From assembly GCA_946406435.1 (NCBI GenBank), contig CAMJKP010000035.1, positions 1 through 34,949 on the forward strand: 34,949 nucleotides of DNA, given 5' to 3'. Made by a program: the position numbers and the translations under genes. This stretch comes from an uncultured Prevotellaceae bacterium. GTDB lineage: Bacteria; Bacteroidota; Bacteroidia; Bacteroidales; Bacteroidaceae. The notes below the pieces were generated by a model. That model ran no database searches, was not told the origin of the DNA, and saw nothing but the letters and a program-made list of their open reading frames with translations. Shown here piece by piece: positions 1-6,744 of this stretch (the first letter of the stretch is position 1; every line of letters starts with the position of its first letter).

Positions 1-59
1 TAGACATTGCTATCTTTGTTTTTTACAATCGTTAATTGATACTTATTCCAAACAGCGTG

Positions 60-90
60 CAAAATTACACATTTTTTCCCATTCTACAAA
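60..90 (-). promoter_or_regulatory. Bacteroidota-type promoter pointing off the left edge
   Basis: On the minus strand a -33 TTTG (87-90) is followed after 19 bases by TAATTTTG (60-67), matching the Bacteroidota TTTG/TAnnTTTG promoter form. It reads leftwards out of the window. In Bacteroides relatives the gene after the cinA-like gene is often rpmB (ribosomal protein L28), so it may drive rpmB, but that gene is not visible here. Confidence 0.5.
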
Positions 91-181
91 ATATCTTTTC
101 GCCTGAAGCTTGTATTTAATACTTTTTAACAATTAATCTTCCAACTTTATTCTTTCAGAAGGGAAAACCGATGTGAAAAAG

Positions 182-715
182 CTATTTTGCCTCTGGTGTA
201 GGAACTTCGCTAAGGTCTGGTTGAGGGAAGTCTTCTTTTAACACTTCGAGCAGTAATTGAAGAGCGCGGAAAGTGGCACGCGAAACGTTGATGTCACGAC
301 CGTCATTCTCTGTGAGCTTTACCGTTTTCATCTCGCCTTTCTTACCTGCGGCAATCCATATTGTTCCGACAGGATGCTCTGGTGTTCCGCCACCAGGACC
401 AGCAACGCCTGTTGTCGCGATGGCATAGTCGGTATTAAGAACCTCGCAAACGCCCTCTGCCATACTTATTGCAACTTCCTCACTTACAACGGTCTTTTCC
501 TCGATAAGCTCCTCTGGAACATTGAGAAGGCTCTTCTTCACTTCCTCGCTATAAGCCACGATGCCACCTGTGAAATAAGCACTTGCACCAGGCATGAGAG
601 TTATGGATTCTGCCACCTTGCCAGAAGTACAGCTCTCGGCAGTTGAGAGTGTCTTGCCAGACTCATAGAGGATGAACAATATCTCTTTACTTAAAACCTT
701 ATTTTCGAACTGCAT
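182..715 (-). CDS. pncC: PncC/CinA C-terminal-type nicotinamide-nucleotide amidase
   Basis: This 177-residue protein is the stand-alone CinA C-terminal domain. The family hydrolyses nicotinamide mononucleotide to nicotinate mononucleotide and ammonia in the cytosolic pyridine-nucleotide salvage cycle. Visible signatures are TAESCTSG near residue 25, the GGIVAYS segment near 50 and ATTGVAGPGGGT near 100, followed by PVGTIW. The N-terminal MoCF-like domain of full-length CinA (about 410 residues) is absent, which is normal for PncC/YgaD forms. The start is the ATG at 715; no earlier in-frame alternative looks better. It lies 148 bases downstream of tsaD on the same strand and is probably co-transcribed with it. 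The family assignment is firm; the exact activity is by analogy with characterised PncC. Confidence 0.88.
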   Translation of the reverse strand: MQFENKVLSKEILFILYESGKTLSTAESCTSGKVAESITLMPGASAYFTGGIVAYSEEVKKSLLNVPEELIEEKTVVSEEVAISMAEGVCEVLNTDYAIATTGVAGPGGGTPEHPVGTIWIAAGKKGEMKTVKLTENDGRDINVSRATFRALQLLLEVLKEDFPQPDLSEVPTPEAK

Positions 716-863
716 AATTATATATTGAAGTTTCGCCTACTCAACTTCAATGGTTGTCAGGTTATGAGGTTATAGGTCTGTACCGTCAATATCATTCCGA
801 CCAAAAGACCTTAAAACCACCAAACCTTAAAACCTACAACTTGAGCTATGCGAAAGTTATAAA

Positions 864-2006
864 TTATTCAAATGTCACTTTTGAGAATGCGGGCACCTCA
901 ATACCGCAGAAGTCCTTGTCCTGAAGCTTATACGAACCTACAACGCCAATCATAGCGGCATTATCAGTCGTATATGAGAACTTAGGGATATAGATTGTCC
1001 AGCCATAGCGTTTTGCATGGTCGTGGAAGGCATTTCTAAGTCCGTTGTTTGCTGAAACACCACCAGCAACAGCCACATGCTTGATGCCTGTCTGCTTTAC
1101 TGCCAAGCGGAGTTTCTTCATCAGAATATCAACAACCGTCCATTCCAGGGATGCTGCAATATCTTCCTTGTGATGCTCCACGAAATCAGGATCTTCCTTC
1201 ACCCATTTCTGAAGTGAATAGAGAAATGACGTCTTCAAACCAGAGAAAGAATAGTCAAGTCCTGGGATATGTGGCTCAGCAAACTGATATGTCTTTGGAT
1301 TTCCCTGGCGGGCAAGTCTGTCGATGATAGGACCACCTGGATATCCCAAGCCCATAACCTTTGAACACTTGTCGATAGCCTCACCAGCTGCATCATCGAT
1401 CGTCTGTCCGAGTACCTCCATATCGTTATAGGCATTCACCTTGACAATCTGCGAGTTACCTCCTGAAACCAACAGACAGAGGAAAGGGAAGGGTGGGGCA
1501 TTATCCACTATCTTATATCCGCCCTCAGCAGTCTCGTCTTCCACTCTCTCCTGAATAAAATGAGCCATTACGTGTCCCTGAAGGTGATTGACGTCAATCA
1601 TAGGAATACCGAGTGAACGTGCAAATCCCTTGGCAAAGCTAACGCCTACAAGAAGTGAGCCCATGAGTCCAGGTCCTCGTGTGAAGGCTACAGCTGACAA
1701 TTCTTCTTTCTTTACGCCAGCCTGTTTCAAAGCCTGATCAACTACAGGAACCACATTTTGCTGATGAGCGCGTGAAGCCAGTTCTGGTACCACACCTCCG
1801 TATGCCTCATGCACTTTCTGCGAAGCGGTAACGTTGGAAAGAAGCACGCGGCCATCCATTACTGCAGCCGAAGTGTCATCGCAAGAGGATTCTATAGCCA
1901 AAATAAGGTTTCGGCCTCTCCCCCCGCCCTCCCCCGTAGGGAGGGAGCCGGAATGCGAATTGCTTCCCGCTAATGGTTTTATATTTGATTTTTCTTGATT
2001 ACTCAT
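864..2006 (-). CDS. tsaD: tRNA N6-threonylcarbamoyladenosine synthase subunit TsaD, with repeat-derived N-terminal extension
   Basis: TsaD transfers the threonylcarbamoyl group from TC-AMP to A37 of ANN-decoding tRNAs, together with TsaB and TsaE, in the cytosol. From about residue 34 the 380-residue protein is a normal TsaD: LAIESSCDDTSAAV at the start of the ASKHA fold, GGVVPELASR, the metal-binding HLQGH motif, LLVSGGNS, and GGVSANNGLR near the C-terminus. Residues 1-33 are not family sequence. Residues 19-31 (SGSLPTGEGGGRG) are the translation of an interspersed repeat (1911-1957). The ATG at 2006 overlaps the end of the upstream DUF559 frame (ATGAGTAA), which suggests translational coupling and supports this start. 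A TTG codon at the family's usual start position (NLI-L-AIESS) is the main alternative. The gene lies between the DUF559 remnant and pncC on the same strand. Confidence 0.95.
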   Translation of the reverse strand: MSNQEKSNIKPLAGSNSHSGSLPTGEGGGRGRNLILAIESSCDDTSAAVMDGRVLLSNVTASQKVHEAYGGVVPELASRAHQQNVVPVVDQALKQAGVKKEELSAVAFTRGPGLMGSLLVGVSFAKGFARSLGIPMIDVNHLQGHVMAHFIQERVEDETAEGGYKIVDNAPPFPFLCLLVSGGNSQIVKVNAYNDMEVLGQTIDDAAGEAIDKCSKVMGLGYPGGPIIDRLARQGNPKTYQFAEPHIPGLDYSFSGLKTSFLYSLQKWVKEDPDFVEHHKEDIAASLEWTVVDILMKKLRLAVKQTGIKHVAVAGGVSANNGLRNAFHDHAKRYGWTIYIPKFSYTTDNAAMIGVVGSYKLQDKDFCGIEVPAFSKVTFE

Positions 2007-2443
2007 CGAGATTACTTTTTATTGTTTCTAAAACAAATTCGATTTTGCCAAATAAATCTTCATTTGTAAAACGAATTGTTCTATACCCAAGTTTCAATAA
2101 TTCATTATCTCTTAATCTGTCACGCTCTTTGTCCTGTTAATGACATTTTCCATAAAGTTCTATGACAAGATGTTTTTCCAGACAAACGAAATCTGCTATA
2201 TAATCTCCAACAGGATGTTGCCTTCTGAACTTTATGCCTAACCTACTTGCACGAAGATATTGCCAAAGCAACTCCTCCGCTTCTGTCGGCTTAGTACGCA
2301 TCTCTTTCGCTTTGTCAGTCAAAATGCGATATCTATCAGGCGATGTCGTCTTGTAACAATCCTTCATACCGAACTTGTTTTTGTCATTTCCCCTTCGCCT
2401 TCCGGCTCCCTCCCTACGGGGGAGGGAGGGGGGAGAGGCCGCC
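1911..2443. mobile_element. Family A element 1: DUF559 endonuclease remnant between inverted GC-rich repeats
   Basis: The left arm (1911-1957) reads GGCCTCTCCCCCCGCCCT, then CCCCCGTAGGGAGGGAGCCGG. The right arm (2395-2443) is its near-perfect reverse complement and ends GGGGGGAGAGGCC. Together they enclose about 440 bases holding the DUF559 reading frame and the first codons of tsaD. Each arm is itself a small palindrome (CCCTCCC...GGGAGGGAG). Two further pairs in the same outward orientation occur at 6538-6744 and 13732-13960 without the gene. I saw no clear target-site duplication. Treating the unit as mobile is inference from copy number, shared ends and an enclosed nuclease gene; a paired REP-type repeat is the alternative reading. 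Confidence 0.55.
1999..2367 (-). pseudogene. DUF559 (Vsr-like) endonuclease gene broken by an in-frame stop
   Basis: The frame starts at ATG 2367 and encodes a DUF559 protein of the PD-(D/E)xK superfamily: RAKEMR-like helix, TEAEELLWQYLR, KFRRQHPVGDYIADFVC, then LVIEL. A TAA stop at 2137-2139 ends it after 76 residues. The same frame resumes at once with QDKERDRLRDNELLKLGY and TIRFTNEDL and runs 45 more residues to the TAA at 1999, where it overlaps the tsaD start. The joined length of about 121 residues is normal for the family. The usual IELDG.QH motif reads IELYGKCH, so a conserved acidic residue is also lost. Nuclease function is therefore probably gone. The family is often annotated as an endonuclease domain without a proven biological role. 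A sequencing error could explain the stop, but hardly the D-to-Y change as well. Confidence 0.85.
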
Positions 2444-2452
2444 GTTGGCGTT

Positions 2453-3310
2453 TTAATACGTCAGCACTTCCACTCCATGCTCTGTCATCAAGAGCGTGTG
2501 TTCCCATTGTGCTGAAGGAAGCTCATCTTCCGTAATTACCTCCCAACCATATTCGTCGTCAGCATCAATAAAGACCTTTGGCGATTTCATGTTGATCATT
2601 GGCTCAATGGTGAACACCATACCAGGAACAAGAAGCATGCCAGTTCCACGATAGCCAGTATGCATAACCTCTGGCTCCTCGTGGAATTTCAGTCCTACGC
2701 CATGACCGCAAAGGTCGGTCACTATGCCATAGCCGTATTTCTTGCAATGTTTCTTGATTGCATGACCGATATCACCCACGAAACCGTAAGGCTTTGCTGC
2801 CTCCATGCCAATCTCAAGACATTCCTTGGCAACACGCACAAGCTGTTCCTTCTCGGGAGTTGTCTTGCCTATAATGAACATACGAGAGGCATCTGCATAA
2901 TAGCCGTCAAGGATAGTGGTAAAGTCCACATTTATAATATCGCCTTCCTCAAGAACGTCTTCTTCCTTCGGAATACCGTGACATACCACCTCGTTAATAC
3001 TCGTGCAGACTGACTTAGGGAAACCCTCATAGTTGAGACAGGCAGGAGTAGCGTTATGATCCTTGCAATATTGCATGCAGATGTCGTCAATCTCCTGAGT
3101 GTTCATTCCTGCATGAATGTTCTTTGCCACCTCATCCAGAACGCCTGTGTTTACCTCACCAGCACGGCGGATGCCCTCAATCTGCTCGTCGTTGAGAATC
3201 AACTCACGGGTAGGCACCAGTTTGCCCTTACTCTCCCAGTACATCACCTGCTTGTCCATCTCGGTAAGTGGCTGACCGGGAATGCAATGCCAACGTTTTT
3301 TCTTAGTCAT
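2453..3310 (-). CDS. map: Methionine aminopeptidase type I
   Basis: The enzyme removes initiator methionine from new proteins in the cytosol using two divalent metals. The 285-residue sequence carries the five expected ligands: D in NVDFT, D in YYADASRMF, H in CGHGVG, E in FTIEPM and E in QWEHT, with the substrate histidine in VVCHGIP. An N-terminal extension of about 35 residues (W.CIPGQPLTEMDKQVMYWESKGK) precedes the catalytic fold; it lacks the zinc-finger cysteine clusters of some long MetAPs. The ATG at 3310 is preceded by a strong promoter (3415-3446) and a structured leader. In many bacteria map sits in the secY ribosomal operon; here it stands alone, so a second map elsewhere in the genome is plausible but cannot be seen from this window. 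Confidence 0.95.
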   Translation of the reverse strand: MTKKKRWHCIPGQPLTEMDKQVMYWESKGKLVPTRELILNDEQIEGIRRAGEVNTGVLDEVAKNIHAGMNTQEIDDICMQYCKDHNATPACLNYEGFPKSVCTSINEVVCHGIPKEEDVLEEGDIINVDFTTILDGYYADASRMFIIGKTTPEKEQLVRVAKECLEIGMEAAKPYGFVGDIGHAIKKHCKKYGYGIVTDLCGHGVGLKFHEEPEVMHTGYRGTGMLLVPGMVFTIEPMINMKSPKVFIDADDEYGWEVITEDELPSAQWEHTLLMTEHGVEVLTY

Positions 3311-3446
3311 TTATTCTAAATTTTTCTTTTCAAGGTGCAATGTGCGAAGCATCATCGCACGAAAAAATAGTGCGTGTCAGCCCAAAGGCTGGCGCACGTT
3401 TTAATTTTCGAGTGCAAAATTAATTCATTTTCTGCACACTTGCAAA
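3311..3446 (-). promoter_or_regulatory. map promoter and two-hairpin leader (family E copy 1)
   Basis: On the minus strand the -33 TTTG (3443-3446) and -7 TAATTTTG (3415-3422) are 20 bases apart. The leader then folds into hairpin I (3370-3397; stems GTGCG/CGCAC and CAGCC/GGCTG), which is followed by a T-run, and hairpin II (3342-3360; GTGCGA/TCGCAC). Hairpin I plus T-run resembles an intrinsic terminator inside the leader, so attenuation is possible. TTGCACTCGAAAAT at the promoter and TTGCACCTTGAAAA after hairpin II bracket the unit. A related unit precedes the GH9 gene at 21680-21800. Confidence 0.6.
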
Positions 3447-3501
3447 TAATTCGGTAGAAATATTCATTTTGCTCTGATGTGGAAAGTATATGCCTCCGTA
3501 G

Positions 3502-3610
3502 TAAGTCCGAACCAAACTCGATGAAAGTCCCATCTAAGAGCGAACAAAGAGCGAAGGTTCATCGAGTTTGGTTCGGAGGAACATAGGAGGATTAGCGGAA
3601 GAAGAGCGAA
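3502..3610. repeat. Family D inverted repeat, copy 1
   Basis: Perfect 20-base arms lie at 3506-3525 and 3558-3577 (second arm ttcatcgagtttggttcgga), separated by 32 bases. Flanking text such as AAGTCCCAT and GGAACATAGGAGG recurs in the other family D copies. The unit fills most of the space between the map leader and the secreted-protein gene at 3669; no open frame of interest is present. Confidence 0.75.
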
Positions 3611-3668
3611 CCTAAAGTGGATTTAGCCTTGATTCAAGATTAATGTCCTGATTATTGTGTGGCTTTTA

Positions 3669-4280
3669 TTAATGTTCTATGACGTGAACTTCCTTTTTAG
3701 GTCTGTTAATCTGGAACCCCCAACGGTTGAATTCGTCCACATTTTCCATATGAAGAACGTCCGGAAGGTCACATTCCTTCCATGAGCCGTCTTCAAAATC
3801 TATAAGTTGTCTTCGCCCATCCTTTTCAATAAGAAGACCTGAGCCGGTAATGTTGGATTTGTATGTCTTATCAACTTTTACGCTATCAAGATAGTTGAAT
3901 AGCAGAATGTCTATGCCGCTATTTGGGGAATGACAATATGTTTTCTTCTTAGAGTCTAAACCATCCAAACTCCATATAATACCATCAGTTGTCTTAGCTA
4001 AGATACTTCTGATTTCCAGATACTCATAATCCATGAGAGAATCAATTTCTGAGTATGAAGTCGGAATCTTGGAGAATTTGGTTTCCCAATACTCCTTTTT
4101 TGAAGAGTACAGGTAAATTGGATATATGCTGATAATAGAGTCTCTATGAAACTCTGGTATATGCTTATCTGCCTGTTTCAACCATTTCTCCACGTTCTTA
4201 TCGCCAAACTTATTTGTTTGCGAAATTGCAGAGTTGCTTATGAAGATTGAAAGAAATATAACTATTAGGAATCGCATCAT
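3669..4280 (-). CDS. Secreted protein of unknown function
   Basis: I do not recognise this 203-residue protein. It starts with a typical SPI signal peptide (MMRFLIVIFLSIFISNSAISQ), so the mature protein of about 182 residues should be periplasmic or outer-membrane associated. The mature part is rich in charged and aromatic residues, with no lipobox, membrane helix or repeated motif; segments such as SGLLIEKDGRRQLIDFEDGSWKE suggest a beta-rich fold. The gene is more AT-rich than its neighbours and stands alone between repeat-bearing spacers, with its own promoter at 4402-4433. This could indicate lineage-specific acquisition. The start ATG at 4280 is chosen because it gives the signal peptide; the next codon is also ATG. 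Confidence 0.75.
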   Translation of the reverse strand: MMRFLIVIFLSIFISNSAISQTNKFGDKNVEKWLKQADKHIPEFHRDSIISIYPIYLYSSKKEYWETKFSKIPTSYSEIDSLMDYEYLEIRSILAKTTDGIIWSLDGLDSKKKTYCHSPNSGIDILLFNYLDSVKVDKTYKSNITGSGLLIEKDGRRQLIDFEDGSWKECDLPDVLHMENVDEFNRWGFQINRPKKEVHVIEH

Positions 4281-4401
4281 GGTGTTTGTCTTAAATTATT
4301 CAAGTAGGTATGTAAAATAATTGTCTGTTTGAAAAATACACAATATTTTATAAAAAAGGAACAGCAAAGGGTCTCTTAAGGTTAATCCCAATGCTGCGTT
4401 G

Positions 4402-4433
4402 CAAAGATAAACAATTTTTCTTTATTCTCCAAA
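4402..4433 (-). promoter_or_regulatory. Promoter for the secreted protein gene
   Basis: On the minus strand -33 TTTG (4430-4433) and -7 TATCTTTG (4402-4409) are separated by exactly 20 bases, a full match to the Bacteroidota promoter form. It implies a leader of about 120 bases before the start at 4280. Confidence 0.65.
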
Positions 4434-4489
4434 CTTTAATCGTTAAATCTGCGAGAAATTCACAAAAAGGATGAAAATCCCATATAACT

Positions 4490-4590
4490 CCTATGTAAGT
4501 CCCTTGTAATTCCGCTCTCTCACCGACTTTGCACCGACTTTGGTACGGAGGAAGAGCGAAGGAAGAACGGAGGAACAAGGGAGGTGATAA
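4490..4590. repeat. Family D repeat, copy 2
   Basis: The stretch holds TAAGTCCCTTGT, two ACCGACTTTG units, GGTACGGAGGAAGAGCGAAGG and ACAAGGGAGG. TCCCTTGT and ACAAGGGA form outer inverted arms. It shares the AAGTCC/accaaagtcggtg vocabulary with the copies at 10871 and 28580. It lies just upstream of the rnpB promoter and has no coding signal. Confidence 0.55.
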
Positions 4591-4642
4591 GGTGGGTTGT
4601 ATTTTCCTTTTTCTTGTACTTCCTAAATTATTTGCCCTATGA

Positions 4643-4674
4643 TTTGCATAATAAGAAAAATAATAGTAATTTTG
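4643..4674 (+). promoter_or_regulatory. rnpB promoter
   Basis: TTTG (4643-4646), a 20-base spacer and TAATTTTG (4667-4674) match the Bacteroidota promoter. The sequence just downstream (TTTGCACTCAGAAATCAG) is nearly identical to that at 34743-34760, so the start region itself is shared between unlinked genes. Confidence 0.7.
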
Positions 4675-4708
4675 CACTCAGAAATCAGAAATGTAAAAAT
4701 ATTTTGAC

Positions 4709-5136
4709 AGCAGTGTCCTGGCCTCGTCGCTGGCCCATTATCACTTGTGACTTGGGCGAGAGGAAAGTCCGGGCAGCATAGAGCGCTCCGCTCCCGAAAA
4801 TAGGAGTTACCGGTGACGGTAAGATCGGACAGAAGAGAATGACTGCATCTCTCGGCCTTAACCCTAACTCGTTTATCGTTATTGCTGTGGAGGTGTCAAG
4901 GTGAGAAGGTGAGGTAAGAGCTCACCAGGCCGGTGGTGACATCGGTGCTGTGTCTTCCGGAGGCTGCAAGTTCGCGTATACCATCGTCAGAGGGTTGCTC
5001 GCCCGATGTCATCCGACTACGGTGGAGGGTAGAACGCTTGAGCCTGAGGGTAACCTCAGGACTAGATAAATGACAAGGCACACCGCATTTCGAGAGACTT
5101 GCGGATGTACAGAACCCGGCTTATAGGGGCACTGCT
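4709..5136 (+). ncRNA. rnpB: RNase P RNA (M1-type, class A)
   Basis: This is the catalytic RNA of RNase P, which cuts the 5' leader from precursor tRNAs. The universally conserved blocks are present in order: GAGGAAAGTCCGGGC near 4760, the ACAGAAGAGAATG region near 4830, AGGGTAGAACGCTTGAG near 5030, GATAAATGACAAGGC near 5066 and ACAGAACCCGGCTTATAG near 5110. The ends were set by the P1 helix, AGCAGTG (4709-4715) pairing with CACTGCT (5130-5136), giving about 428 bases. Its promoter lies at 4643-4674. Short open frames across this region on either strand are spurious. The exact 5' and 3' ends may differ by a few bases. Confidence 0.95.
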
Positions 5137-5152
5137 TTCTTTAGACCCACCC

Positions 5153-5174
5153 TAACCCTCCCCAAGGGAGGGAA
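5153..5174. repeat. Family B-like palindrome, copy 1
   Basis: CCCTAACCCTCCCCAAGGGAGGG is a short palindrome; its complement has the stem-loop-stem plus GGTTAGGG layout of the better-conserved family B copies at 13788, 31528 and 33318. It directly follows rnpB and may help end its transcription, although no long T-run follows. Confidence 0.4.
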
Positions 5175-5188
5175 CTTTATATAGTAAT

Positions 5189-5258
5189 GAACGCCAAGAC
5201 GCAAAGACACAAAGGAAAGGAAAAATCAGCTTTGCGTCTCTGTGTCTTTGCGTTTGAA
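5189..5258. repeat. Family C inverted repeat, copy 1
   Basis: Perfect 13-base arms ACGCAAAGACACA (5199-5211) and TGTGTCTTTGCGT (5241-5253) enclose 29 bases. Related hairpins occur at 8858 and 28777. The right arm holds a GTG (5242) in frame with the following gene, but this belongs to the repeat and is not the likely start. Confidence 0.75.
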
Positions 5259-5271
5259 ATATTATGGAACA

Positions 5272-6528
5272 ATGAAAAATCCTTTTGTCACAAGATCTCT
5301 TAGCCTAAAGTCTATTAAGGAAATATTGATATCGCTCTATAATGACTTTATGGCAAAGCGCGTACTGGCTTCTGCGAGTCGGTTGACCTATTCAACCTTG
5401 CTCGCTACAGTCCCGATTCTTGCCGTAGTGTTTGCTATTGCACGTGGGTTTGGCTATAATATCTATATAGAGGAGTGGTTCCGCGATTTGCTCAAGGCTC
5501 AGCCGGATGTGTCGGAGATAATAATAGGGTTTGTCAATTCATACCTTATTAATACTAAGAAAGGCGTGTTCCTCGGCATTGGTCTTCTTTTCATGCTCGG
5601 AACGGTCCTGATGCTGATTAGTACGATAGAAGAGACTTTCAACGATATTTGGCTTGTGCGGAAGCCTCGTTCCATGTTCCGCACGTTTACCGACTATATG
5701 GCTTTGCTCTTCGCATTCCCTATAGTTATTGTGACGATATCGGGTTTGAGTATCTGGATGCAGGCATTCAACCGCCACCTTATAGATATTACAATCATAG
5801 GTCCGTTGATGAAGTTCTTTATAGAGCTCATCCCTTACGTGGTGATGTCGGCTGTATTTGTGGCTCTGTATGTCTTTATGCCGAATACCAAGGTGAAATT
5901 CCGTTCAGCCTTATGGCCGGGTATTGCCGCTGGTGTTGCTATGCAACTGTTCCAGCTCATATATATCAACTCCCAGATATGGGTGAGCAATTATAATGCT
6001 ATCTATGGATCTTTTGCCGTTATCCCTCTTTTCATGCTGTGGATGCAGATATCATGGACAATCATTCTTGTTGGTGCAGAACTGTCGTATACTGTTCAGA
6101 ACCACGATGATTTCCTTTCAAATAATCCACAGTCAGACCTGTCATACAAGGCAAGGATGGTGCTGTCTGTCAAGATTATGTCTATTGTCTGCAAACGCTT
6201 CTCGGAAGGCGAACTGGCATATAATTCCATGCAATTGAAAGAAGAGCTTGGAATCTCTATGCGAGTGTTGTCGAAACTTCTATATGACCTTCAGCAGATA
6301 CACTTCATAGCTGAGATTATGCACGATGACAAAGGCGAGGAAGTGCTCTACCAGCCAGCAGAAGCCCTTCATATCCTCACCATAGGCGAATTGCATTCAC
6401 GCCTCTCTAAGCTTGGTACAAATGTGGATTCCGACATCTTGTCAGCATCAAAAGAGTGGGAGTCTGCCATTTTGCTATACGACGAATATCTTGACAAAGC
6501 AAGGGGGATTGAGTTGAAGAATTTGTAA
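5272..6528 (+). CDS. YihY/BrkB-family inner-membrane protein
   Basis: The 418-residue protein belongs to the YihY/virulence factor BrkB (UPF0761) family, once mislabelled ribonuclease BN; its biochemical role is not established. Residues 1-280 hold about six membrane segments, including TYSTLLATVPILAVVFAIA, GIGLLFMLGTVLMLIST and a C-terminal pair near MLWMQISWTIILVGAELSY, the family's signature region. The last 140 residues are soluble and winged-helix-like (MQLKEELGISMRVLSKLLYDL), as in many longer YihY proteins. I chose the ATG at 5272 because the GTG at 5242 lies inside the family C repeat. It stands alone between rnpB and htpG. Confidence 0.85.
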   Translation: MKNPFVTRSLSLKSIKEILISLYNDFMAKRVLASASRLTYSTLLATVPILAVVFAIARGFGYNIYIEEWFRDLLKAQPDVSEIIIGFVNSYLINTKKGVFLGIGLLFMLGTVLMLISTIEETFNDIWLVRKPRSMFRTFTDYMALLFAFPIVIVTISGLSIWMQAFNRHLIDITIIGPLMKFFIELIPYVVMSAVFVALYVFMPNTKVKFRSALWPGIAAGVAMQLFQLIYINSQIWVSNYNAIYGSFAVIPLFMLWMQISWTIILVGAELSYTVQNHDDFLSNNPQSDLSYKARMVLSVKIMSIVCKRFSEGELAYNSMQLKEELGISMRVLSKLLYDLQQIHFIAEIMHDDKGEEVLYQPAEALHILTIGELHSRLSKLGTNVDSDILSASKEWESAILLYDEYLDKARGIELKNL

Positions 6529-6537
6529 GGAGGCTAG

Positions 6538-6744
6538 GGCCTCTCCCCCCGCTTTACACATACTTCGATATTATCAACATCGAACTTCCCTCCGTAGGGA
6601 GGGAGCCGATTCGGGAAAGGGGGATTGTTTTAATTTTTTTTGGCATAGCTTTTGTTTAGCACTTCACAAAGTAATAAATTTTAATGGTAAACATGCCGAT
6701 GCCTTCCGGCTCCCTCCCTACGGGGGAGGGCGGGGGGAGAGGCC
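6538..6744. mobile_element. Family A element 2, noncoding, ahead of htpG
   Basis: The left arm (6538-6611) has the outer end GGCCTCTCCCCCCGC and an inserted inner hairpin (TTCGAT 6564-6569 with ATCGAA 6579-6584) before CTCCGTAGGGAGGGAGCCG. The right arm (6700-6744) is the short form, CCTTCCGGCTCCCTCCC...GGGGGGAGAGGCC. Orientation and outer ends match element 1. The roughly 90 bases between the arms are AT-rich with no coding signal. The right end lies about 20 bases before the htpG ATG. Confidence 0.55.

Noticed and set aside
11..18. TATCTTTG on the plus strand as a promoter for a rightward gene
   Set aside because: No plus-strand gene follows; the nearest genes are on the minus strand.
1911..2443. 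Calling element 1 a standard insertion sequence
   Set aside because: There is no DDE, tyrosine or serine transposase; the only gene is a DUF559 nuclease remnant and no target duplication was seen.
2260..2535. Plus-strand open frame containing SGSLPTGEGGGRG
   Set aside because: It is antisense to the DUF559 remnant and the map 3' end; the glycine-rich stretch is only the translated family A arm.
4896..5081. Open frame on the minus strand across the RNase P RNA gene
   Set aside because: It lies wholly within conserved rnpB sequence and has no start signal or recognisable product.
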